Below, piece by piece: positions 56,751-64,000 of a stretch of 64,000 nucleotides of DNA (within the stretch, counting starts at the first letter, position 1; the number at the start of each line of letters is the position of its first letter). The notes beneath the pieces are model-generated. The model had not been told where the DNA came from. It did no database searches and saw nothing but the letters and a program-made list of their open reading frames with translations. Origin of the DNA: Mesorhizobium helmanticense (GTDB taxonomy: Bacteria; Pseudomonadota; Alphaproteobacteria; Rhizobiales; Rhizobiaceae); the NCBI RefSeq assembly GCF_003034915.1, contig NZ_PZJX01000040.1:1-64000 (forward strand), given 5' to 3'. Position numbers and translations under genes: made by a program.

Positions 56751-59486
56751 ATGCCAGAGGACAGCCGCACCGATAACAGACCCTCTCCCGACGCGCTGCT
56801 CGATCATGCGGAGCGCGAGGAGCGCGGTCGTCTGAGGATTTTCCTTGGCGCGGCGCCCGGCGTCGGCAAAACCTATGAGATGCTGATGGCGGGCCGCGCC
56901 AGACGGGCCGACGGGATCGACGTGGTGATCGGCGTTGTCGAGACGCACGGCCGCAAGGAAACCCAGGCGCTGGTCGAAGGCTTTGAGGTCATCCCGCGTC
57001 GTCAGGTCGACCACAGGGGCCGCATGCTGGACGAGATGGATATCGATGCCATCCTCGCACGCCGCCCGGCGCTGGTTCTCGTCGATGAGCTCGCCCACAC
57101 CAACGCCCCCGGCAGCCGTCATCCCAAGCGCTATCTCGACGTCCAGGAGATCCTGACGCATGGCATCGACGTCTACACGACGCTCAACGTCCAGCATGTC
57201 GAAAGCCTGAACGATGTCGTGGCCCAGATCACGCGCGTGCGGGTGCGCGAAACGGTTCCCGATTCCATTATCGACCAGGCCGATGACATCGAGATCATCG
57301 ACCTCACCCCCGACGACCTGATCAAGCGGCTGAGGGAAGGCAAGGTCTACTTTCCCAACACCGCCCAGCGTGCGATCGAGAACTATTTCTCGCCAGGCAA
57401 TCTGACCGCGCTCAGGGAACTGGCGCTGCGCCGCACCGCCCAGCGTGTCGACGAGCAGTTGCTGAACCACATGCAGGCACACGCCATCCCCGGACCGTGG
57501 GCGGCGGGGGAAAGGGTTCTCGTCTGCGTCGACGCGCGTCCGGGCGGGGCGGCCCGTGTCCGCTATGCGCGCCGGCTGGCCGACCGGCTCCGCGCCCCCT
57601 GGACGGCGCTTCATGTCGATACCCCTCGTTCGGCCGGCATGTCCGAGGAGGACAAGGATCGGCTGGCGACGCTGCTGCGCCTTGCCGAGCAGCTCGGCGC
57701 CGAGGTGACGACCATTCCGGGTCAGAACGTCGCGCAGGACATCGTTCGCCATGCGACCGCGAACAACTTCACCCATATCGTGATCGGCAGGCCAACCCGG
57801 TCGCGCTGGCGCGAATTGATCGAAGGCTCGCTCACTTACGATCTCATCCGCAATGCCGGTGACATCAGCGTCCATGTCATTTCGGGGACCGATCGGGGCA
57901 CCGACGCTGCGTCGAGGAGCGTCAAGGCCGCAACCGAGCAGACGCAGTTCGAGGTATGGCCCTATCTCAAGGCCACGGCCTATGTCGCCGGCTCGCTCGG
58001 CGTCAGCGCGGTTCTCGACCAGTTTCTCGACGTCCGCAATCTGGCGATCATCTTTCTCATCGGGGTCCTGGCGTCGGCGGTGACCGGCGGTCTCTGGCCG
58101 GCTCTGTATGCCTGCCTCGCCAGCGCCCTAGCCTTCAACTATTTCTTCCTGGAACCACGCTACACGCTGACGATCCAGGATCCGGAGAGCATCGTTGCGC
58201 TGGCTGTCTTCCTGGTTGTTGCCGTCATTGCCAGCAATCTGACGGCGAGCGTGCAGCGTCAGGCGGTCGCCGCCCGCTCACGGGCACGCGCGACGGAGGA
58301 CATCTATCTCTTCTCCAGGAAGCTCGCCGGCGCCGGCACGCTTGACGATGTGCTCTGGGCCACGGCCTTCCAGATCGCCTCGATGCTGAAGCTGCGCGTG
58401 GTGCTGCTTTTGCCCGAGGACGGTTCGATCACCGTCAAGGCCGGCTATCCGCCCGACGACACGCTGGCCGAGGCCGACATCGCAGCTGCCCGTTGGGCCT
58501 GGGAGCACGATCGCCCCGCGGGCCGTGGCGCCGACACACTGCCTGGGGCAAAGCGCCTCTATCTTCCCTTGCGCACCGGCCGCACTGCGGTTGGCGTCAT
58601 CGGCCTCGACAACGACAAGCAGGGGCCGCTGCTGACGCCCGAGCAGCAGCGTCTCCTCGACGCTCTCGCCGACCAGGCGGCGGTCGCCATCGAACGCATC
58701 CAGCTTGTCGCCGATGTCGACCGGGCCAAGCTCGCGGCCGAGGCCGACCGCCTGCGCTCGGCATTGCTGACCTCGATTTCCCATGACCTGAAAACGCCGC
58801 TCGCCGCCATCATGGGAGCTGCCGGGACGCTGAGGGAGTTCGCGCCCGCACTTCCCGAGCAGGACCGGACGGAGCTCTTGTCGACCGTGCTCGACGAATC
58901 CGAACGGCTGAACCGGTTCATCGCCAATCTACTCGACATGACCAAGATCGAATCCGGCGCGATGGAACCGAACCACGCCTTCCACTATGTCGGCGACATT
59001 GTCGGGTCGGCACTACGGCGGGCGAAGAAGATCATCGGCGAGCACAAGACCGAAATCGACATTCCGCAGAACCTGCCGATGCTGAAGCTCGATCCGGTGC
59101 TGTTCGAGCAGGTGCTTTTCAACCTCCTCGACAATGCCGCGAAATACGCGCCGCCAGGGTCAACGATCCGCATGCGGGGCTGGGCCGACAACGGCTCCGT
59201 CATCCTGCAGGTCATGGATGAGGGGCCGGGCATCCCTCCGGCGGATCTGGAGCGAATTTTCGACACATTCTACCGGGTGCGCAAGCGCGATCAGGTCCAG
59301 GCCGGCACCGGGCTCGGCCTGTCGATCTGCCGCGGCTTCATCGAAGCGATGGGCGGGACGATTGCGGCGGCAAACAGGACCGACCGCGCTGGCGCGGTGT
59401 TCACCATCCGGATGCCGGTGCCGACGGAACCGCCCCTCATAGGCGATCAAAACGGGGGCGATCCCAGCGTGGACGACTTGGCATGA
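56751..59486 (+). CDS. kdpD: Sensor histidine kinase KdpD
   Basis: The 911-residue product has the N-terminal KdpD domain with Walker A (GAAPGVGKTYEML), a Usp-like domain (VLVCVDARPGGAARVRYARR), four membrane helices (about 405-505), a GAF-like segment, the kinase with His678 (SISHDLKTPLAA) and an ATPase domain (NLLDNAAKYAP; DEGPGIPP; GTGLGLSICRGF). It senses potassium or turgor and phosphorylates KdpE. It starts 54 bases after kdpC. Confidence 0.97.
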   Translation: MPEDSRTDNRPSPDALLDHAEREERGRLRIFLGAAPGVGKTYEMLMAGRARRADGIDVVIGVVETHGRKETQALVEGFEVIPRRQVDHRGRMLDEMDIDAILARRPALVLVDELAHTNAPGSRHPKRYLDVQEILTHGIDVYTTLNVQHVESLNDVVAQITRVRVRETVPDSIIDQADDIEIIDLTPDDLIKRLREGKVYFPNTAQRAIENYFSPGNLTALRELALRRTAQRVDEQLLNHMQAHAIPGPWAAGERVLVCVDARPGGAARVRYARRLADRLRAPWTALHVDTPRSAGMSEEDKDRLATLLRLAEQLGAEVTTIPGQNVAQDIVRHATANNFTHIVIGRPTRSRWRELIEGSLTYDLIRNAGDISVHVISGTDRGTDAASRSVKAATEQTQFEVWPYLKATAYVAGSLGVSAVLDQFLDVRNLAIIFLIGVLASAVTGGLWPALYACLASALAFNYFFLEPRYTLTIQDPESIVALAVFLVVAVIASNLTASVQRQAVAARSRARATEDIYLFSRKLAGAGTLDDVLWATAFQIASMLKLRVVLLLPEDGSITVKAGYPPDDTLAEADIAAARWAWEHDRPAGRGADTLPGAKRLYLPLRTGRTAVGVIGLDNDKQGPLLTPEQQRLLDALADQAAVAIERIQLVADVDRAKLAAEADRLRSALLTSISHDLKTPLAAIMGAAGTLREFAPALPEQDRTELLSTVLDESERLNRFIANLLDMTKIESGAMEPNHAFHYVGDIVGSALRRAKKIIGEHKTEIDIPQNLPMLKLDPVLFEQVLFNLLDNAAKYAPPGSTIRMRGWADNGSVILQVMDEGPGIPPADLERIFDTFYRVRKRDQVQAGTGLGLSICRGFIEAMGGTIAAANRTDRAGAVFTIRMPVPTEPPLIGDQNGGDPSVDDLA

Positions 59487-60175
59487 CACATTCGAACGTC
59501 AGTATATTGGTCGTCGATGACGAGCCGCCGATCCGAAAACTGCTCCGGGTCGGCCTCGGCAGCCAGGGCTATGCGGTCAGCGAGGCGCCGAACGCCAAGG
59601 CGGCGATCGAACTGGTCGAAACGGAAAAGCCGGACCTGATCCTGCTCGATCTCGGCCTGCCCGGCATGGGCGGCCATGATTTGCTGCGCAAATGGCGCGA
59701 CGATGGCCTGGACATTCCGGTGGTCATCCTGTCTAGCCGCACCGATGAGTCCGGCATCGTCTCGGCACTGGAGCTGGGCGCCGACGACTACATCACCAAG
59801 CCATTCGGCATGAATGAACTTGTCGCGCGCATCCGCGTGGCGCTCCGTCACAAGTTCCAGCAGCAAGGCGAGAAGCCGGTGTTCCATACCGGCGATCTCA
59901 CGGTCGATCTGGTGAAACGCATCGTCAAGGTCGAGAACAGGGAGATAAAACTCTCGCCGAAGGAATACGACATATTGCGCCTCCTCGTGCAGCATGCGGG
60001 CAAGGTGCTCACCCACCAGTTCCTGCTGAAACAGGTCTGGGGCGAGTCGACCGACGTGCAATATCTCAGGGTCTATGTCCGCCAGCTCAGGCAGAAGATC
60101 GAGAAAACGCCCGACCAGCCGCGCTATATCACCACCGAAACCGGCGTCGGATACCGTCTGCGCGAAGTCGAGTGA
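59483..60175 (+). CDS. kdpE: Response regulator KdpE
   Basis: The 230-residue product overlaps kdpD by ATGA. It has a receiver domain with acidic pair (VDDE), Asp56 (ILLDLGLPGMGG) and Lys in YITKPFG, and an OmpR-type winged-helix DNA-binding domain (LSPKEYDILRLLVQHAGKVL; YLRVYVRQLRQKIE). It should activate the kdp promoter under low potassium. Confidence 0.97.
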   Translation: MTHSNVSILVVDDEPPIRKLLRVGLGSQGYAVSEAPNAKAAIELVETEKPDLILLDLGLPGMGGHDLLRKWRDDGLDIPVVILSSRTDESGIVSALELGADDYITKPFGMNELVARIRVALRHKFQQQGEKPVFHTGDLTVDLVKRIVKVENREIKLSPKEYDILRLLVQHAGKVLTHQFLLKQVWGESTDVQYLRVYVRQLRQKIEKTPDQPRYITTETGVGYRLREVE

Positions 60176-60231
60176 GCGGGCGTCAACGGGCTCCCAATCC
60201 TGCTCCACATCGCCAATCAAATGAGAACGAT

Positions 60232-60693
60232 ATGAAAGTCGCGGAATTCATCCGGCCGGAAAGCGTAGTCGTTGATCTCGCGGCCAAGTCGAAATCGCGT
60301 GTTCTTCAGATTATGTCCGCCAAAGCCAGCGAGGCGCTCGGGATTGAAGAAAGGCCGGTACTGCAAGCGCTTGTTGACAGGGAAAAACTCGGTTCGACAG
60401 GCATTGGCGAAGGGATCGCCATTCCGCATACGCGGGTGGCGGGCGTGGTCCATCCATTCGGCATGCTTGCCCGGCTAAGCAAGGCGATCGATTTTGAGGC
60501 CGTCGACGACATTCCGGTGGACATCGTCTTTCTGTTGCTGATTCCGGGCGAAAGCAGGAAGGATCATCTGAACGCGCTTGCCTGCGTGGCGCGGCAGTTG
60601 CGGTCGCACGAGGTTTTGAAAAAAATCCGCAGTGCTACAAGCGCAGACGAATTGTACGCAGCCGTAGTTCTCCAGGCGGATTCGCCCGAATGA
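60232..60693 (+). CDS. ptsN: PTS EIIA-Ntr-like protein PtsN, kdp-linked
   Basis: I start at ATG 60232 (MKVAEFIRPESVVVDLAAKS), giving 153 residues. The phosphorylatable His66 is in GIGEGIAIPHTRV, and the PTS EIIA type 2 fold is evident (AIDFEAVDDIPVDIVFLLLIPGE). In E. coli unphosphorylated PtsN binds KdpD and raises kdp expression. Here the gene follows kdpE by 56 bases, whereas the usual rhizobial ptsN lies near rpoN, so this is probably a dedicated second copy. Confidence 0.92.
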   Translation: MKVAEFIRPESVVVDLAAKSKSRVLQIMSAKASEALGIEERPVLQALVDREKLGSTGIGEGIAIPHTRVAGVVHPFGMLARLSKAIDFEAVDDIPVDIVFLLLIPGESRKDHLNALACVARQLRSHEVLKKIRSATSADELYAAVVLQADSPE

Positions 60694-60895
60694 AAGAATG
60701 AACGCATAATCGCGCAACACCGAGACGCTGGCTCAATCCGCCGAGAGTTCCGCGGTCTTGGCAAGCGCACCGCTGAAGCCGGTCAACGGCATGGAAAAGC
60801 CGATCAGACAGCCGGCATATTGGAATTGAAGAATATTAGGTCCTTGCGGCAGGCGCATCCGCTGCGATCGGGACCTTGACCATGACATCGCCGGA

Positions 60896-60928
60896 CAGAC
60901 GTCCTATATCAAGAAGACGTCTGTTTTT
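60896..60928 (+). terminator. Intrinsic terminator after the kdp-ptsN operon
   Basis: A perfect 8-bp stem (CAGACGTC / GACGTCTG, 12-base loop) is followed by TTTTT. It lies about 200 bases beyond ptsN and just before the small secreted protein gene, so it either ends the kdp transcript or acts in the leader of the next gene. Confidence 0.7.
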
Positions 60929-60947
60929 GGCGTGGGAATGAACGGAA

Positions 60948-61253
60948 ATGTCGCAGTCTCGTATTTCAAAGATTTTCGTGTCGGCAATGCTGGCAACGGA
61001 GATGTTGTTGGGCGCAGCACCATTCGCCGCGGCGCAGACCGTCGACTCCGCCAATCGCAACACGCTGATCCAGCAAAATGAATTGCAAATATTGGAAAAC
61101 AGGCTGAAGCGGCAGCAATATCAGCAGCAGCAACAGCAGTTCCGCGCCCAGGATCGCCAGATCGTGCCGCAACAGCGGCCGGTGGTGCCGCAGGTGAAGC
61201 CGAGTTGCCAATTGCAGCCGTCGGGCAGCAGTTTTGTCAGAACCTGCCGCTGA
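60948..61253 (+). CDS. Small secreted Gln-rich protein
   Basis: The 101-residue product has a signal peptide (SAMLATEMLLGAAPFAAAQ) and a mature part with a helical Gln run (RLKRQQYQQQQQQFRAQDRQ) and a Pro/Val-rich section, ending CQLQPSGSSFVRTCR with a likely disulphide. It has an AACGGAA site. No function is known; similar short exported proteins are common in Mesorhizobium. Confidence 0.72.
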   Translation: MSQSRISKIFVSAMLATEMLLGAAPFAAAQTVDSANRNTLIQQNELQILENRLKRQQYQQQQQQFRAQDRQIVPQQRPVVPQVKPSCQLQPSGSSFVRTCR

Positions 61254-61336
61254 CAGACCGGCACTTTTCATTTATTTAGCCGACTTATGGAATTGAGGTG
61301 CCGTCTGGCGTGGCGAACCGACTGGGGTTTTCGCAA

Positions 61337-61813
61337 ATGGCAATCGCCAAAAAGAAGGCCGTACGCAAGGCAAGGAGAGGCGAGAGGATCCGCCAGGTCG
61401 CGGCTATTCCCTTTCGGCTGAACGGACACGGCAATGTCGAGGTAATGCTGGTCACTTCGCGCGCGACCAGGCGCTTCATCGTGCCCAAGGGTTGGCCGAT
61501 GAAGGGCAAGAGCGGACGCAAGGCAGCCGCCATCGAGGCGCAGCAAGAAGCCGGGGTGACCGGCAAGATGCTCAGGCAACCGGCCGGCACCTATTCCTAT
61601 TGGAAGCGGCTTGAAAACCGCTTCGTGCGCGTCGACGTCATCGTCTATTTGCTGGCGGTGACGGAGGAACTCATCGACTGGCAGGAAGCGGAAAGCCGGC
61701 AAAGAGCCTGGCTGGCGCCGGAAGACGCGGCGATGCTCATCGACGAACCCGAACTGTCGACGCTGTTGAGAGACCTGGAGATTCCGGAACCACCCTCAGA
61801 GCCGGCCCTCTGA
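61337..61813 (+). CDS. Nudix hydrolase
   Basis: I start at ATG 61337 (MAIAKKKAVRKARRGERIRQ), giving 158 residues; GTG 61298 is possible. The region VPKGWPMKGKSGRKAAAIEA then QQEAGVTG is a Nudix box in which the usual REUxEE reads I-E-A-Q-Q-E-A, as in DIPP-like enzymes of rhizobia. It would cleave a nucleoside diphosphate-linked or inositol polyphosphate substrate. Loss of one acidic residue could lower metal binding. Confidence 0.85.
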   Translation: MAIAKKKAVRKARRGERIRQVAAIPFRLNGHGNVEVMLVTSRATRRFIVPKGWPMKGKSGRKAAAIEAQQEAGVTGKMLRQPAGTYSYWKRLENRFVRVDVIVYLLAVTEELIDWQEAESRQRAWLAPEDAAMLIDEPELSTLLRDLEIPEPPSEPAL

Positions 61814-61841
61814 CTGAAGCAACGACACATGCGGCCTCGCC

Positions 61842-62687
61842 TCACCCACCCTCTTCATCCGGAAAAGCCCGTACCGGCGTACCGGTGTAGGCCCACAGCC
61901 ACTCGCGCGGCAGCGGTCCCTTGTTACGGTCGCTCTGCTGCGATTGCTCCCACGCATGCGCCAGGATGCCGACCGAGCGCGACAGCACAAAGAGCCCGCG
62001 TGTCAGCGGCGGCGGAAAACCGAGTTCGCCATAGATGAGGGCAGTGGCGCCGTCGATGTTGAGCGGGATCTTCTTGCCCTTGCGCAACGCAACCTCGGCC
62101 TCGACAGCCTCGGCGATGTCGGCAAAACGCCCGCTGACGACGCCGCGCGCGGCAAAATCGCGGGTCACTTCAAGCAAGCGCGGCGCGCGTGGGTCGACCG
62201 GATGGAAGCGGTGGCCAAAGCCCGGCACGTAGCCCTTGTCCTCGGCGAAGAAGCGGTCGAGCCGCGCCGAGACGGCATCGGCAAGCGTCGATCCTGCATC
62301 CTGCGCCGCGGCAATATCGCCGTAGAAGGCAAGCGCCTGCTCGCCGGCGCCGCCATGCACGTCGCCAAGCACATTGATGGCCGAGGCCATGGCGCTGTTG
62401 ATGCCGACGCCACAGGTGGCCGCCATGCGGGCAATGGCGATCGACGGCGCCTGCGGCCCATGGTCGACCGCCGCACCGAGTGCGATGCCAAGCAAGGCAG
62501 CCTGATCCTCGCTGGGCAATTCGCCGCGCAGCATCAGCCAGATCATCGCCGGGAAGCTGACGCGGCCGATCAGATCCTGGATCTCATAGCCGCGCAGCCG
62601 GATCACGCCGGGCCGCATTTCGATGATATCGGTCTGCCACCATTCCTCGCCGCGCTCGCGCCCGGTCTTTTTTTCCTCGCCGCTCAT
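61842..62687 (-). CDS. Citrate synthase-like / citryl-CoA lyase family protein
   Basis: The 281-residue product is a short citrate synthase fold: LRGYEIQDLIGRVSFPAMIW, DHGPQAPSIAIARMAA, GDVHGGAGEQALAFYGDI (His of the active site), PGFGHRFHPVDPRAPRL and LSRSVGILAHAWEQ. It lacks the N-terminal domain of housekeeping citrate synthase, as in citryl-CoA lyases. Its start overlaps the CoA-transferase stop (ATGA), so a CoA-ester cleavage pathway is likely. Confidence 0.85.
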   Translation of the reverse strand: MSGEEKKTGRERGEEWWQTDIIEMRPGVIRLRGYEIQDLIGRVSFPAMIWLMLRGELPSEDQAALLGIALGAAVDHGPQAPSIAIARMAATCGVGINSAMASAINVLGDVHGGAGEQALAFYGDIAAAQDAGSTLADAVSARLDRFFAEDKGYVPGFGHRFHPVDPRAPRLLEVTRDFAARGVVSGRFADIAEAVEAEVALRKGKKIPLNIDGATALIYGELGFPPPLTRGLFVLSRSVGILAHAWEQSQQSDRNKGPLPREWLWAYTGTPVRAFPDEEGG

Positions 62688-63904
62688 GCGCGCGCCCCAT
62701 TCTTGGCCCGCGACCCATTCTTGGCCCGCGACCTTGTCTGAGCACGTGGCGGCAGGTCCGAAAACACCTCGTCCATGTGTTCGCCGAGCGCCGGCGGCGG
62801 CCTGACCGGTAACGGCGCCACACCGTCGACCATGAAGCCGCCGCGCACGACGGTCAGCGGGCGGTCCATGCCAGGCACACCATCGAAACGAGTGGTCATG
62901 TCGCGCAAGGTCACTTGCTGCTCCTCGAGCACCTGCGGGATCGTCAGCACCCGGCCCGCCGGCACGCCCGCGCGATTGAGCTTCTCCTCCCAGACGGCAG
63001 CCGAGGCGCTGGCCAGCGCGTCCTCGATCAGCACCTTCAATACAGCGCGATTGCGCTTGCGTGTCTCGCGCTCGGCAAAGCGCGGGTCCAACGCCAGCTC
63101 GGGCAGTCCGATCAGCCGGCAGAGCGTGACGAACTGCTCCTGCTTGTTGGCGGCGATGTTGAGCAGGCCGTCGCCGGTGCGAAACGCGCCGGAAGGTGCC
63201 GCCGTCATGTTCTCATTGCCCATCGGCTGCGGCTCGACATCGGCCGTCAGATAGTTGGAGACCGGCCAGCCGAGCGCCGAAAGCGTGCATTCGAGCATCG
63301 ACACGTCGAGGAAGGCGCCCTCACCGCTTGTCTTCTGCTTCACCAGTGCCGCAGTGATGGCGAAGGCCCCGACCAGCCCGCCCAGCGTGTCGGCCACGGG
63401 ATAGCCGACACGCAGCGGCGCCGTCTCCGGCGTGCCGGTGATGCTCATGATGCCGGAAAGCCCCTGGATGATCTGGTCGTAGGCCGGATTGTCGCGCATC
63501 GGTCCGGTCTGGCCGAACCCCGATATCGCGCAATAGACGAGACTGGGCCGCACCTCTTTCAGACTGGCATGGCCGAGGCCCAGCCGCTCCATCACCCCCG
63601 GCCGGAAGTTCTCGACCAGCGCGTCCGCCGTGGCGACCAGGTCGAGGAAGCGCTCGCGATCGGCTTGCTGCTTGAGATCAAGCACCACCGATCGCTTGCC
63701 GGCGTTCTGCGCCAGGAACGAAGCGCCCATCCTGGCCTCGTTGAGTTCGGGCGAAGCGCCGAGCTGACGCGCCAGGTCGCCGCCTTGCGGCGCTTCGACC
63801 TTGATTACGTCGGCCCCGAGCAGCGCCAGCTGATAGGCGCAGTAAGGGCCGGCCAGGACATTGGTCAGGTCAAGGACGCGGATGCCGGACAAAAGCTCGG
63901 TCAT
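62684..63904 (-). CDS. Family III (CaiB/BaiF) CoA-transferase
   Basis: The 406-residue product has LSGIRVLDLTNVLAGPYCAYQ, GKRSVVLDLKQQADRER, ENFRPGVMERLGLGHASL and GAFLDVSMLECTL (Glu at the presumed nucleophile site). It would charge a dicarboxylic acid with CoA for the coupled lyase. The C-terminus ends in a short duplicated basic motif (RAKNGSRAKNGARA) from an 18-base tandem repeat. Confidence 0.9.
   Translation of the reverse strand: MTELLSGIRVLDLTNVLAGPYCAYQLALLGADVIKVEAPQGGDLARQLGASPELNEARMGASFLAQNAGKRSVVLDLKQQADRERFLDLVATADALVENFRPGVMERLGLGHASLKEVRPSLVYCAISGFGQTGPMRDNPAYDQIIQGLSGIMSITGTPETAPLRVGYPVADTLGGLVGAFAITAALVKQKTSGEGAFLDVSMLECTLSALGWPVSNYLTADVEPQPMGNENMTAAPSGAFRTGDGLLNIAANKQEQFVTLCRLIGLPELALDPRFAERETRKRNRAVLKVLIEDALASASAAVWEEKLNRAGVPAGRVLTIPQVLEEQQVTLRDMTTRFDGVPGMDRPLTVVRGGFMVDGVAPLPVRPPPALGEHMDEVFSDLPPRAQTRSRAKNGSRAKNGARA
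62696..62731. repeat. Two tandem 18-base copies in the 3' end of a CoA-transferase gene
   Basis: CCCATTCTTGGCCCGCGA occurs twice without a spacer (62696-62713, 62714-62731). It keeps the frame and adds six residues to the C-terminal tail. Confidence 0.9.
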
Positions 63905-63919
63905 GATCTCCCAAACAAC

Positions 63920-64000
63920 TCAGGCATCGCCCGGCACATGCTCCGGCCCGCGCCGGCGCCGGTGCTCGATGTAAGCCCAGATATGCGGGCCGGCCAGGCC
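63920..64000 (-). CDS. 3' end of a gene that continues beyond the window
   Basis: A minus-strand frame is open from base 64000 to TGA 63920-63922, encoding GLAGPHIWAYIEHRRRRG then PEHVPGDA. It ends 15 bases before the CoA-transferase start, so it probably heads the same operon. Too little is visible to name it. Confidence 0.6.
   Translation of the reverse strand, partial: GLAGPHIWAYIEHRRRRGPEHVPGDA

Noticed and set aside
55245..57875. 876-codon frame antisense to kdpB, kdpC and kdpD
   Set aside because: Long, but it spans three real genes in reverse complement and has shadow-type composition with no domain.
60836..61063. Minus-strand frame ending in RLLDIGRLSGDVMVKVPIAA
   Set aside because: The end looks protein-like, but the rest is antisense to the signal peptide of the secreted protein, and a terminator lies within it.
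1..64000. CRISPR array, rRNA operon or complete insertion sequence
   Set aside because: I saw no regularly spaced direct repeats, rRNA sequence or transposase gene; the repeats present are palindromic intergenic elements and the iteron-like array.

Overview
The window looks like chromosomal DNA of a rhizobial alphaproteobacterium, most likely Mesorhizobium or a close Phyllobacteriaceae relative. The evidence is high-GC coding sequence, RIME-type palindromic intergenic repeats, and gene content such as Ku with a stand-alone ATP-dependent ligase, DUF3309, CsbD, a Kdp operon and family III CoA-transferases. The genus is inferred from gene content, not shown by a marker gene.

Positions 1-15.3 kb are the right part of an integrated phage-like element, almost all on the minus strand. 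From right to left it has a tyrosine integrase, an AlpA-like regulator, small early proteins, a DUF3987-like replication ATPase beside an iteron-like repeat array, accessory genes (DUF3892, a Rap1a-like exported protein), an HK97-type prohead protease, a P27-type small terminase, and a tail module (assembly chaperone, HK97 gp10-like protein, tape measure with a transglycosylase-like segment, tailspike). A plus-strand gene with a HEPN-type R-X4-H motif sits inside the tail module. No large terminase, portal, major capsid or major tail gene is visible.

Positions 15.7-23.2 kb are a nitrile/amide and cobalt cluster. The minus-strand arm holds an AmiC-type amide sensor, an AmiR-type ANTAR antiterminator, an acetamidase/formamidase and a phosphatase-like protein without its catalytic His. 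The divergent plus-strand arm holds a DUF1097 membrane protein, a cobalt-type nitrile hydratase with its beta subunit split in two, a His-rich activator, and CbtB/CbtA. A strong terminator just ahead of each arm suggests control by antitermination. Positions 23.2-25.1 kb are a decay zone with three gene remnants around CsbD and DUF3309 genes.

Positions 25-30 kb carry DUF763, Ku and an ATP-dependent DNA ligase (an NHEJ set), a DUF892 protein and a KTSC protein. Positions 30.4-43.7 kb are a catabolic locus: LacI regulator and 2-hydroxyacid dehydrogenase on the minus strand; on the plus strand two enolase-superfamily enzymes, a complete peptide/opine-type ABC importer, two CoA-transferases and a MaoC-like protein, mostly joined by ATGA/GTGA overlaps. 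This looks like uptake, dehydration and CoA-dependent breakdown of an unidentified carboxylic acid.

Positions 44-51 kb hold a NYN-LOTUS protein, small proteins, a GT2/methyltransferase/GT-C-like trio and a dapA paralogue. Positions 51.8-60.7 kb are a Kdp potassium operon (two tiny membrane proteins, kdpA, an extra 71-residue protein, kdpBCDE) followed by a ptsN paralogue. The right end has a small secreted protein, a Nudix hydrolase, and a minus-strand pair encoding a citrate synthase-like/citryl-CoA lyase and a CoA-transferase.
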